Source: Bacillus velezensis
GTDB taxonomy: Bacteria; Bacillota; Bacilli; Bacillales; Bacillaceae
Direction: 5' to 3'
Length of the DNA stretch: 64,000 nt
Assembly (NCBI RefSeq): GCF_001461825.1
Contig: NZ_LLZC01000012.1
Location: 558,001 to 622,000, forward strand
In this document: positions 44,596 to 56,300 of the stretch, one piece after another
Layout of the letters: every line of letters starts with the position of its first letter
Numbering within the stretch: the stretch's first letter is position 1
Made by a program: the position numbers and the translations under genes
Notes under the pieces: generated by a model
What the model saw: only the letters and a program-made list of their open reading frames with translations
Databases searched by the model: none
Told to the model about the DNA's origin: nothing

Positions 44596-47500
44596 ATGCA
44601 AGAGCAGCTTCTTATTAACAATCAGCATCCCGTTCTGAAACATCATAAAGCCTATGGAAAGGAACTGCTGCCGGGTCTGGCTTATATTGACCTGATCTAT
44701 CAGACTTTCAGAGAAAACGGTTTTTTTCATGCCGGCCTTGAACTCAGGCACTTATCGATTTTTCACCCTTTAGCTCCTGAACAGGGAGAATCAATCCTGC
44801 TTTCCGTTGACTGTACAGAGAACGGCGAAGAGCAGTGGAAGGTGGAGGTGAAAGGGCAAAAACAAGGTGACGAAGCAGCAGAGACAAAGGTATATGCCGC
44901 GGCGCAAATGCATTCCGTCAAGCCCGCCGGCTTCCAAGAGAGCGTCCGGATGGATGCCGTAAAACAAACGGCGGCAGAAATACCGCTTGAGGACATTTAC
45001 GCGGAATGCAGGGATCAAGAACTGGTTCATTCAGGAATGATGAAAGGCTGCGGAAGCGTCTACCAAACTGAAAAAGAGATTTATATTGATCTGTCGGTGC
45101 AAAAGGATCAGCTGGAACATGCAGAAGAGGCGATGTTTCATCCCGCATTGATAGATGCGAGCAGCATCGGCTCCAATGTATACCTCGCTCCTTTGACGAG
45201 GAAGGAGGGGCAATTATTTCTGCCGCTGTTTTATGAATCGTTTTATTGCGCCGAATTGCTGCAGACAACATGTATCACCAAGATAAAAAAAGAATCCGTC
45301 ACCCGTAAGAAAGATCTCGTTTACGTGACAATGGAGTTTTTCAATGAGGAAGGCAGAAAAGTCGGCGAACTGAAAAACTTCGCCAATAAACTGGTGAGGG
45401 ACCCGGAACTGATCAATCAGAAACGGCAAAAGAAAGAACCTGACGGGCGGAATGCCGTCCCGGCTCCGCAAGCGGAACCGGCGCCTTCTGAGCCCCGCCG
45501 TGCGGAGGCTTCCGCCGGCCTTACTGAACAGTGCATCCTTTATTTAAAAGAATTGCTTGCCGCCCGATTGAACAAACCTGTGAAAGAGATTGACCCGGAT
45601 ATCGGCTACTATGAAATGGGGCTGGATTCTCCGGGGCTGTTGGACATGGTGAAGGAAATTGAACAAAAAATCGGAACGCAGCTACTGCCGACGCTGTTAT
45701 TTGAATACACGACAATCGCGGAATTGGCGGGATATTTGTGCGAACATTACGGAGCCGGTTTCGGCCATGCTCAAAGCGGACATTCAAGTGCTGAGCCTTT
45801 GCCCCGGGAAAAAAAGAGGACGACCCAAATCCGCGTGAAAAAGTCGGCATCAGCCGGAACGCAGAATGGAGATATTGCGATCGTCGGGATGGCGGGACGG
45901 TACCCCGGCGCCAAAAATCTTCGTGAATTTTGGACAAATTTAAAAAATGGAGAAAACAGCGTAACGGAAGTGCCTCGTTCCCGCTGGGATACGAGGACAT
46001 ATGAGCATTTGCGATCGCCGTCCGGCAAGCCGATTTCCAAATGGGGCGGTTTTATAGACGATCCGGATTGTTTTGATGCGAAATTTTTCCGGATTTCTCC
46101 GCGGGAGGCAGAAGCTAAAGATCCGCAAGAACGATTGTTTTTGGAAACATGCTGGGAAACGATTGAGGATGCGGGCTACACCCCGGAAACAATCGTTCAG
46201 CCGAAAGGGCCGAATAAGAGAATGAACGTCGGTGTGTTTGCCGGGGTGATGCATATGGATTATTCTCTCGCCGGCGCTGAAGCTGCGGCGAAAGGGCTGG
46301 TCTTTCCTTATCCCTTGAACTATGCGCCGATCGCAAACCGTGTTTCATATTTTTGCAATTTTCACGGGCCGAGCATGGCGGTTGACACGGTGTGTTCGTC
46401 ATCTTTGACGGCCGTCCATATGGCGGCGGAAAGTCTGAGACGCGGTGAATGTGAAGCAGCTCTTGCCGGAGGCGTCAATTTATCATTGCACCCGACAAAA
46501 TATATCACATACGGCTTAATGGATATGCATTCGAGTGACGGGCTGTGCCGCACGTTCGGTGAAGGCGGCACAGGCTATGTCTCAGCTGACGGCATCGGGG
46601 CCGTGCTGCTGAAGCCGCTCCACAAAGCCGAAGAAGATAAGGATCATATTTATGCGGTGATAAAAGGCAGCGCCGTCAATCACGTGGGAACCGTCAGCGG
46701 GATTACCGTGCCGAGCCCCGTGGCGCAGGGGGATATGATAGCTGAATGCCTTGAAAAGACTGGGATCGATCCCCGGACGATTTCTTATGTGGAAGCGCAC
46801 GGAACCGGAACTTCTTTAGGAGATCCGATTGAAATACAAGGTCTTGTTAAAGCTTACCGCACGTTTACGGAGGATCGGCAATTTTGTGCGATCGGTTCCG
46901 TTAAATCGAATATCGGACATGCGGAATCAGCCGCCGGGATCAGCGGGCTTCATAAAACGGTTTTGCAGCTGTTTCACAAAACGCTTGTCCCTTCTTTGCA
47001 CTCAGAGACGATTAATCCGTATCTCCGTTTAGAGGACTCGCCATTTTACGTGCAGCAAAAAACCGAGTCATGGAAAAAGCCGGTGTATACAGAGAACGGC
47101 CGTGAACATTCCTGTCCGAGACGCGCAGGCATCAGTTCATTCGGGGCGACGGGTTCAAACGTTCATCTCATTTTAGAAGAGTACAGGCCCAAAAACCCCG
47201 GCATTACGGAGAATCAAGAGAGACCGTATATCGTGCCTCTATCAGCGAAAAATCCGGAGCGGCTGAAGGAATACGCTGCCCGGCTGCTGATGTTTCTCAA
47301 AGATAAAGCGCTTGAAGGAAGCGGGCCGCTTCATGACAAAAGAGTTACAATGCAAAATCAGCTGGAAAATGCGTTGCGCAGTGTTCTGGCGGATGTTCTG
47401 CATGTAGAGGCCGGCTCGGTAGATGGTGAACAGGATTGGAAGGAATTCGGCTTGGATGTCATGCAGCTGACACAGTTTTCTGAGCTGATGACGGATCAAT

Positions 47501-50322
47501 ACGGGCTGGCAATAGACATGACTGATCTCATACAGCATACTTCCGTCCGGACTTTAGCAGAATGTCTTACAAACGATGAGAAACATAAGGATATTCTTTC
47601 CGGTCTTTTCGGCCAGTCCGGTTTAGATAAGCAGCCTGATGAATCTTTTTCCCTGCGGTCACTGGCGTATACGCTGCAAACGGGACGGCTGGCAATGGAA
47701 GAACGGCTTGTTTTTTTAGTGAACGATCAAGCGGACCTGATCAGGAAATTAACCGAATTTACAGAACGAAAACGGCAGATTGACGGCTGCTTTCAAGGGC
47801 GGTCTGATAGCGGAACGGAAATCAGGGGTTTCCTGAACGATGATCAGGATACGGAGGAGCTGATCCGAAAATGGATGGACAGCGGCACTTACAAAAAACT
47901 TGCGGAGCTGTGGTCAAAAGGATTTGAGATAGATTGGACGCGGCTGTATCAGGAGGAGAAACCGCGCAGGATGAGTCTGCCGACGTATCCGTTTGCAAAG
48001 GAACGATATTGGATACCGGAGCCCGATCATACCGTCACTTCCGTAAATACAGAAAGCAGGCTTCACCCGCTGCTTCACCGCAATACATCAGATTTGTTAG
48101 AACAAAAATTCAGTACGATACTGAACGGAGATGAATTCTTCTTAGCTGATCATATCGTCCGAAACAAGCGTGTTCTCCCCGGGGCGGCTTATCTTGAAAT
48201 GGCGAGAGCCGCGGCTGAACTGGCTGCCGCGCCGTTAGCCGCTGAATACACGGCTAAAACCGGCATTTCGCTGCGGTATATCAGCTGGATACGCCAGGCC
48301 GTTCACAAAAAAGAGCCGCTGCGTATGACGACAGGGCTTTCCTTGGAGGATAACGGCAATGTTTCATTTCAAGTGTACAGCAATGAAAACGATTCAGACA
48401 TTTATTGTGAAGGCAGCGCTGTGATTGAGCCGCTGTCTGAGGCGCCGGTTTTGCATATTGAACAGCTGAAAGCGCGCTGCCGCAAAAAAGTGCTGTCAAA
48501 AGAAGACTGCTATGCGGCGTTTGCAAAGGCGGAAATTGTATACGGACCTTCACATCAAGGAATTGATCACATTTATTGCGGGGAAAAAGAAGCCTTGGCT
48601 AAATTGGTGCTCCCTGCTTCCGTTTCTGATGAAGCCGAACAGTTTGTGCTCCATCCGAGTCTGATTGATTCCGCTTTTCAGGCGGCCATCGGCGTTATGA
48701 ATGAAGATCAAGCGGGTTATCCGGAGCAGCCGTTAATGCCTTTTGAATTACATGAACTGACCGTTTTTCATCCGTGCAGTCCAAACATGTGGGCGGCCGT
48801 GTTTGTGACGCATGAAACACCGGCCGTGCGAAGAATGGACATTGATATATGTGATGAACGCGGCAATGTGTGTGTAAGGATAAAAGGATTTTCTGCCCGG
48901 ATGGCCGAAAGTGCGCCGGCCGTAACCGATAATAAGCAATACGATCTGCCGGGTAACCTTACCGGAGCCGTCAAACTGATGCAGGTATGGGACGCGGAAC
49001 CGATAGACAACCAAACCGGCTTCCCCATTTCTGAAGCAAAAGCTGTCATCATAGGCGGTACAGATGGGCAGGCGGACGCGGTTTTACGATTGTTTCCTAA
49101 AGCTGTGCGATTTGATATCGGCCAAAGTGCTTCCGTTGAAGTGATATCTGATCGGCTCCGCCGTCTCGGTGAGATTCAGCATATGATCTGGTTTGCCCCT
49201 CAGCCGGCTGATTCTGACAGCCATGATCAAAAAAGCGGGGTGCTGCAAATTTTCAGAGCGGCCAAAGCTCTTATCGGTCTCGGGTATGGAAAAGAGCAGC
49301 TCGGGATGACGGTGATTACGCACCAAGCACAGCCTATCACCCAATATGATGAGGTGCGTCCCGCTCATTCCAGTGTGCACGGTTTCGTCGGGTCTCTCGC
49401 AAAAGAACATCCGAGCTGGCACATCCGTCTGGTCGATCTTGAAGACGGGGGGGTTTTCCCCGCAGAAGACATATTCAGCCTGCCCCGCGACCGTACGGGT
49501 AAAGCATGGGTGCGCAGACATCAGGAATGGTACAGGCCTCAATTGCTTCCGGTCCAAAGCGGGCCGTCTGAAAGTGTTCCTTACCGCTATGGAGGCGTAT
49601 ATGTCATCATCGGCGGTGCGGGAGGCATCGGCGAGGTTTGGACAGATTATATAGTGACGACGTATAAAGCCCGAGTCGTCTGGATCGGGAGGCGGCCGCT
49701 GGACAGCCGGATACGCCAAAAAATAGACCGGTACCGGCCATCAGGCCCGGCTCCCGAATATATAGCCGCAGATGCTTCTGATCTTCCATCGCTTCAGCGC
49801 GCCTATGAACAGATTAAAAACACATACGGCACCATCAGCGGCGTCGTTCATTCAGCGATGGTATTTGCGAATGAAAGCGTAAAAGATATGGAAGAATCAC
49901 AGTTTCACGCCGGTCTTGCGGCGAAAGTGGATATTTCCGTCAACATTGCCGAAGTATTTGCGAAAGAGTCTTTGGACTTTATTCTCTTTTTCTCTTCGGT
50001 TATTTCATATATTAAGAATCCGAATCAAAGTCATTATGCGGCGGGGTGCGCATTTAAAGACGCATTTGCCCATGAGCTTTCCGGACGGCTGTCATGCCCG
50101 GTCAAAGTGATGAACTGGGGTTATTGGGAGCGGGCTGACAATCACATTTCTGAAGAGTTTGACAGACTGAGTGCAATCGGTCTCGGGCTGATCAGCCGGG
50201 CGGAAGGGATGCAGGCGCTGGAAACTCTGCTGACGCAGCCGATCTCCCGCATGGGGCTGATGAAGCTGACCAAGCCGATTCCGATCGAGGGAATGAACCC
50301 TCATGAATTTGTGACTATCTGA
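44596..50322 (+). CDS. dfnF: DfnF, trans-AT polyketide synthase, 1,908 aa
   Basis: Domains in order: DH (residues 1-285, His17 in HKAYGKELLPG, Asp in HPALID); ACP (Ser345); KS (426-865, Cys600, EAHGTGT, NIGH); a linker interrupted by an ACP-like domain (about 919-992) whose serine is replaced by Val955; DH (1156-1440, His1186 in HIVRNKRVLPG with Asn in place of Gly, and DSAFQ); KR (to about 1890, GGAGGIG, Tyr in SHYAAG). No ACP at the end: the module continues on DfnG. The start is ATG 44596, 8 nt after GGAGG; the in-frame TTG at 44569 and ATG at 44581 lack such spacing. The N-terminal DH with the KS0 of DfnE forms a dehydrating bimodule. Confidence 0.92.
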   Translation: MQEQLLINNQHPVLKHHKAYGKELLPGLAYIDLIYQTFRENGFFHAGLELRHLSIFHPLAPEQGESILLSVDCTENGEEQWKVEVKGQKQGDEAAETKVYAAAQMHSVKPAGFQESVRMDAVKQTAAEIPLEDIYAECRDQELVHSGMMKGCGSVYQTEKEIYIDLSVQKDQLEHAEEAMFHPALIDASSIGSNVYLAPLTRKEGQLFLPLFYESFYCAELLQTTCITKIKKESVTRKKDLVYVTMEFFNEEGRKVGELKNFANKLVRDPELINQKRQKKEPDGRNAVPAPQAEPAPSEPRRAEASAGLTEQCILYLKELLAARLNKPVKEIDPDIGYYEMGLDSPGLLDMVKEIEQKIGTQLLPTLLFEYTTIAELAGYLCEHYGAGFGHAQSGHSSAEPLPREKKRTTQIRVKKSASAGTQNGDIAIVGMAGRYPGAKNLREFWTNLKNGENSVTEVPRSRWDTRTYEHLRSPSGKPISKWGGFIDDPDCFDAKFFRISPREAEAKDPQERLFLETCWETIEDAGYTPETIVQPKGPNKRMNVGVFAGVMHMDYSLAGAEAAAKGLVFPYPLNYAPIANRVSYFCNFHGPSMAVDTVCSSSLTAVHMAAESLRRGECEAALAGGVNLSLHPTKYITYGLMDMHSSDGLCRTFGEGGTGYVSADGIGAVLLKPLHKAEEDKDHIYAVIKGSAVNHVGTVSGITVPSPVAQGDMIAECLEKTGIDPRTISYVEAHGTGTSLGDPIEIQGLVKAYRTFTEDRQFCAIGSVKSNIGHAESAAGISGLHKTVLQLFHKTLVPSLHSETINPYLRLEDSPFYVQQKTESWKKPVYTENGREHSCPRRAGISSFGATGSNVHLILEEYRPKNPGITENQERPYIVPLSAKNPERLKEYAARLLMFLKDKALEGSGPLHDKRVTMQNQLENALRSVLADVLHVEAGSVDGEQDWKEFGLDVMQLTQFSELMTDQYGLAIDMTDLIQHTSVRTLAECLTNDEKHKDILSGLFGQSGLDKQPDESFSLRSLAYTLQTGRLAMEERLVFLVNDQADLIRKLTEFTERKRQIDGCFQGRSDSGTEIRGFLNDDQDTEELIRKWMDSGTYKKLAELWSKGFEIDWTRLYQEEKPRRMSLPTYPFAKERYWIPEPDHTVTSVNTESRLHPLLHRNTSDLLEQKFSTILNGDEFFLADHIVRNKRVLPGAAYLEMARAAAELAAAPLAAEYTAKTGISLRYISWIRQAVHKKEPLRMTTGLSLEDNGNVSFQVYSNENDSDIYCEGSAVIEPLSEAPVLHIEQLKARCRKKVLSKEDCYAAFAKAEIVYGPSHQGIDHIYCGEKEALAKLVLPASVSDEAEQFVLHPSLIDSAFQAAIGVMNEDQAGYPEQPLMPFELHELTVFHPCSPNMWAAVFVTHETPAVRRMDIDICDERGNVCVRIKGFSARMAESAPAVTDNKQYDLPGNLTGAVKLMQVWDAEPIDNQTGFPISEAKAVIIGGTDGQADAVLRLFPKAVRFDIGQSASVEVISDRLRRLGEIQHMIWFAPQPADSDSHDQKSGVLQIFRAAKALIGLGYGKEQLGMTVITHQAQPITQYDEVRPAHSSVHGFVGSLAKEHPSWHIRLVDLEDGGVFPAEDIFSLPRDRTGKAWVRRHQEWYRPQLLPVQSGPSESVPYRYGGVYVIIGGAGGIGEVWTDYIVTTYKARVVWIGRRPLDSRIRQKIDRYRPSGPAPEYIAADASDLPSLQRAYEQIKNTYGTISGVVHSAMVFANESVKDMEESQFHAGLAAKVDISVNIAEVFAKESLDFILFFSSVISYIKNPNQSHYAAGCAFKDAFAHELSGRLSCPVKVMNWGYWERADNHISEEFDRLSAIGLGLISRAEGMQALETLLTQPISRMGLMKLTKPIPIEGMNPHEFVTI

Positions 50323-50373
50323 TTGCCTGTCAAAATGACGGAGCAAATTTAATTTTCTTAGGAGGATAAGGTT

Positions 50374-53300
50374 TTGGGTAAGGGAGACAAACAAAAAGAC
50401 CGTACACAGTTATCCTTAAGAACAGAAATAAGCAATCAAATGAAAGAATTGAATCGGCTTTTGCTGCAAGTATTGCGGGTGACGCTGCGTTCAATGGGTC
50501 TGACCGGCGAAGCGCCGGCGGCTTCCTGTCTGCCTTTATATGAGCGCTGGCTGGAAGAAAGTATCCGTCTTTTAGACAGCGATTTTAAAAGCGGTGAAAC
50601 GGCCGCGGTTTGGGAAGAGTGGCATAAGAAGAAAAACGAATGGCTGAAAGATCCGGATATGAAAGCGCAGGCACTGCTGGCGGATACCGTCATTCAAGCT
50701 TTGCCTGACATTTTAACAGGCAAAATAAAAGCCACTGACGTGATGTTTCCCGATTCCTCAATGGAGCTTGTTGAAGGAATCTATAAGCATAATATTCTCG
50801 CTGATTATTACAACGATGTGCTGGCAAATGAAGCGTGTATTTACGTGGAAAATGTAATTAAAAACAATCCTGAGGCAAACATCCGTCTGCTGGAGATCGG
50901 AGCGGGCACCGGCGGAACGAGCAGCACACTGTTTAAAAAGCTCCGCCCCTATCAAAACCATATTCAGGAATACTGTTATACCGACTTGTCAAAAGCTTTT
51001 TTAATGCATGCCGAAAAGGAATACGGCGCGGACAATCCGTATTTGACGTATCAGCTGTTTAATGTGGAGCAGCCTGCGGCGGGCCAGGGATTCCATCTGA
51101 GAACCTACGATATCGCTATTGCCGCAAACGTGCTGCATGCCACCAAAAATATCCGGAAAACATTACGGACGGCAAAAGCCGTATTGAAAAAGGAGGGTTT
51201 GCTGCTTGTTAATGAACTGGGCGGGCATACGCCGTTTACACATGTTACATTCGGCTTATTAGAGGGCTGGTGGCTGTACGAAGACGAGGCGCTGCGGATT
51301 CCGGGGTGCCCCGGCCTTTATCCGGAAACATGGAAATCCGTTTTAATGGCTGAAGGTTTTCATTCCATTCAATTTCCGGCTGAAAACGAACGTCTGCACA
51401 CCCAGCAGATTATCACGGCGAAAAGCAACGGAGTCATCAGGCAGAGCAGGGAAGCTTACACCGCGCAAAAGCGCCAATCAAACGTACCGCAAACATCCTC
51501 TGATCGTCAGCTCCCCATCAAACAAGCGGGAGAGGGGCTTTCGGAAAAGACAGCGGCTTTTCTGATAAAGGCTGCGGCAAACGTATTAAAAATGCCGGCA
51601 GAAGAGATAAATCCGCTGGCTCCTCTGGATGAATACGGCATTGACTCTATTCTGATCGTTCAGCTGACGAATGAGCTGCGGGATCTCGTCCCTGATATCA
51701 GCAGCACGCTGTTTTTTGAATACCGGACGATAGAAGAGCTTGCCGCATTCTTGGCTGAAACGAAGGAGCGCGAACTGCATGCGCGATTTTCTGAAGAAGT
51801 CCGTCATATTGAAGCGGTATCATCCGGCTCTTTGCTTGAAAAAAGCACAGAGTATCTGAAACAGATCGTCAGCGCCATCTTAAAGATGCCGATTGAGGAC
51901 GTTCAAGCCCATACGCCCCTTGAAGAATACGGAATCGATTCCATCTTAATTGTACAGCTGACCAACCGCGTGCGGGAAGACATACCTGATATCAGCAGCA
52001 CTTTGTTCTTCGAGTATCCGACAATCGGCGGATTAGCGGAATATCTCGTCAGCTCAAGACAGGATGATATGGCTGGGATTTTCAAGACAAATAAAGAAGC
52101 CGAAAAGGCGCCGCACACATTACAGAAAAAGCAAAGCCGCAAAAAAAGCGCCGGATTGGCGAAGCGCCAAGCGGCATCTTTTTCTGAAAAAGCGCCGCCC
52201 GCTTCCGAACCGCCGTCAAAACACCTTGAAGTGGCCATTGTCGGTCTTGCCGGACGGTATCCCGGAGCTGAAAATGTTAATGAGTTCTGGGAACGGTTAA
52301 AGACCGGTGAACACGGAATCACCGAAATTCCGAAAGACCGTTGGGATTGGCGGGACTACTATGATGAGACAAAAGGTAAGGAAGGCCGGATGTATACAAA
52401 GTGGGGCGGCTTTTTAACAGATATTGATAAATTTGATCCGCTGTTTTTTAAAATCTCCCCGAAAGAAGCGGAGCGCATGGACCCGCAGGAGAGACTGTTT
52501 CTGGAAACCGCTTATGCGGCCCTTGAGGATGCCGGATATACCCCTGATTCACTATGCGCCGGTAAAAAGGTTGGTGTCTTTGCGGGTGTCATGAACGGCA
52601 ACTATCCGACAGGGGCCCACTACCACTTTATCCCGAACCGCGTATCCTATGTGTTTGATTTTCACGGTCCGAGCATCGCGGTCGATACCGCATGCTCCTC
52701 ATCCTTAACCGCCATTCATCTCGCCGCAGAAAGCATCAGAACAGGTGCATCTGAATGCGCGATTGCCGGCGGCATAAACCTGATTACAGATCCGGTTCAT
52801 TATATCGGACTTTCTTCTATGAGAATGCTGTCACCGTCAAACGCGTGCAAAGCGTTCGGTGATAAGGCTGACGGGTTTGTTGACGGAGAGGGCGTCGGCT
52901 GTATCGTGTTAAAGCCGTTGAAAAAGGCTGTTGAAGATCATGATCATATATACGGTGTCATTAAAGGAAGCGCTCTGAACGCCGGCGGCAAAACGAACGG
53001 GTTCACCGTTCCGAATCCGAATGCACAAGGAGAAGTGATCGCAGAGGCGATGGAGCGGGCAGGGATTGATCCGAGAGCGATCAGCTATCTGGAAGCCCAC
53101 GGCACCGGCACTTCCTTGGGAGATCCGATTGAAATCGCAGGGTTAACCAAGGCTTTCCGACGCTATACGGATGCAAAGCAATTTTGTTCCATCGGTTCTG
53201 TTAAATCCAATATCGGACACCTGGAAAGTGCGGCGGGCATTGCTGCGGTCACCAAAATTCTTCTTCAGATGAAACACGGATATCTGGTGCCGTCGCTGCA

Positions 53301-56300
53301 TTCAAAGCAGCTGAACCCGGAAATTGATTTTGAAACTTCTCCTTTTATCGTGCAGCAGGAAACGGCGGAATGGAGACGGCCGGTCATAGAATCTGAAGGA
53401 GTAACACGGGAATATCCGAGAATCGCGGGTACATCTTCTTTCGGAGCGGGCGGAGCAAATGCCCACCTGCTGATAGAAGAGTATGAACCGGCTGAAATGA
53501 CTTCGACAGACACCGGCCGTCCGGCGCTTTTTGTTTTATCGGCAAAAGATAAAGACCGCTTGCGCGAGCGGGCTCTGTTGCTGTCGGATGCCGCCGGAAA
53601 CGGAACAATTACAGATGCGAACCTGCTTGACGCGGCATTTACCCTTCAAGTCGGCAGGGTCCCGATGGAAGAACGGCTGGCGATGAGAGCGGACTCTGTT
53701 TCTGAATTGGAACAGAAGCTGACTGCTTTTCTGAATCATGCTGGTTCCGTAAGCGGGGTGTTTACGGGCCGGAGTGATAGTGCTGTCACGGAGACGGAAG
53801 GCACAGTCAGTGATTGGACGGAAAAACATCAATTTGACAGTCTTTTGAATGCCTGGGTTCACGGGACGCCCGTCGATTGGGCATCTTTATATAAAGGCGC
53901 GCTGCCGCATCGTATCAGTCTGCCGTCTTATCCATTTGCAAAAGAAAGCTACTGGATGAAGCGGGCAGAACAAAAAACAGGAACAACTGATTATGTGCAT
54001 CCTCTCCTGCATGAAAATACGTCAACCTTGGCGGAGCAAAGCTATCATACTTCTTTTACAGGCCGGGAACACGTTTTCCACGATGTGAGAGGGGAGCGGG
54101 TTCTGTCGGCAGCCGTTTATTTAGAAATGGCGCTTGCGGCTTATCATCATGCGGCAGACAGCTCTGAAGAAAAAGAGATATGGATCCGAACAGCGGCATG
54201 GACTGACCCGATTACCAGCGGACATCACGGTGCGGGCGTCAATCTCTCCCTTCTGTCCGAAGACGAGGAAGGCATCCGTTATGAAATATACAGTGGCGAA
54301 GAGAAGCTGCATCATTATGGAATCATCGGGCAAGGGAACATACAGCCATCCCGCGTGCTTGATATTGCCTCCTTACAAAAAGACTGCCGCCCGCTGTCAT
54401 TTGATTATGAAACACCAGGCACATCAGGTGTAACGATCAGTAAGGAGTTCCGCACCGTTGAAAAGCTTTATGCGGGAGAAAATGCGGTTTGGGCGAAGCT
54501 TGCTCTCACAGATGAAAGCGGTCGTAATCCGGGATATCATCTGCCGCCGGAATTTCTGGACGCAGCTTTTCATGTCCTGGCAAAAACGGAGCCGTCATTC
54601 CATATCGTGCCTGAAGCGGTTGAAGAGCTGCGCGTCATGCGTCCGTGCTCATCCGGCATGTGGATGTATATTAATAAAAAGAATCAAACCGGCTGTAACA
54701 TTCAATTTTGTGACGAAACCGGCACTGTCTGCGCAGAAATCAAAGGGGTGAGCATGAGACAGCCGTCTCAGCAGGGTCACGGGCAAGAGGAACAATCCGA
54801 GATGATGATATTTGAAGAAATATGGACGCAGCAGCCTCTGAAGAAATCCATTCATGAAGAGCTGAAAACGGTCATCTGTTTTCTTACGGGAGAAGCTGCC
54901 AGAAAGCATGCTTATCAGTCTTTACAATCCCTTTATCCGGGAGCCGGCGTGTTTTTTATTTCACAGGGTGAGGAAACTCAAAAGCTTTCAAACACGCATT
55001 ATCAAATTAAAATCACTGACGGACAAGCATATCAAGAAACGTTTCGGCATATTGAAACGGCTGCAGGCAAAGCGGATGCCGTTTTATATGGATGGCCGCT
55101 TGAAGATGCAAAGGCCGTGAAAGACTATTTCATTCTGTATCATGTGATCCGCGCAGCTGCTTCTTTGCGTTCTAAACCGAGGCGAATCCTTCTTTCCGCT
55201 CAGTGCGGGACCGATACCGATATCAGTTACGCCGAGTCATGGATCGGGCTGGAACGGTCGCTGAAACTGATCCTGCCGGAGTCGGATACGGCCGCGGTTT
55301 ATTTTGAACAAAAAGGACCGTTTGAAAAACTGATCCATAACGTATGTGAAGAGCTTCACAGCGAGTCGTTCCGCAGTGTCATGTACAGTGGGGAAATTCG
55401 TCACGTCATGGAAATGAAGCAGACGGATATTGCCCCTGTTGAGAAGCGTGTGATAAAAAGCGGGAAAACGTACTTGATTACCGGCGGATGCGGGGGATTA
55501 GGCTTGTTATTTGCCGGATATTTTGCTGAAAAAGGACCGGTTACGCTCATTTTGACGGGGAGATCAGCGGCAGGCGGCCCGGTGCTGAACAAGATAAAGA
55601 GATTGGAAGAATCAGGCGCCAAGGTGTTTTACGTGCAGGCGGATGCCGCAGATCAGGCTCAGATGGAGAAAGGTTTGCAAGAAGCGAAAGAGAAAGGATG
55701 CGGGCCGATTCACGGTGTCATTCACGCTGCAGGTCTTCAAGGCACTGAAAGCATTCTGGAGAAAGATCTGCAAACCTTTCAGCAAGTCTTATCGCCAAAA
55801 GCGGACGGCACCGCGGTGTTAGATCAGGTTCTGTCACGGGAGCCGCTTGACTTCTTCTGTTGTTTCTCTTCTTCTTCAGCGATTTTAGGAGACTTCGGTT
55901 CTTGTGACTACGCGATGGGGAACCGCTTCCAAATGGCTTTTGTCCGTCATCGGGATAAACTTGTGAGCCTCGGACTCAGAAGCGGCAAGTCACTTGCAAT
56001 CAATTGGCCGCTTTGGAAAGAAGGGGGGATGCATGTCGGCACGGCGGAAAGCACCGATATGTATTTAAAATCAAGCGGACAGCGTTATTTATACACAGAG
56101 GAAGGACTCGAAGCTTTTGAAACATTGTTGGTCCAGCCGTCCAGCCAGTATCTCGTCCTGGCCGGTTTTCCGTCGAGGGCCAAACGCTTCCTGCAGATAG
56201 ATCAAGGCGAACGGCCGATTTCGGGTTCTGTAAACAGGAATGTCCCGTTTTCAGGAAGGCGGAGTGAAATGAAAGGCTTCACGCTGGAAGAATGCGTAAG

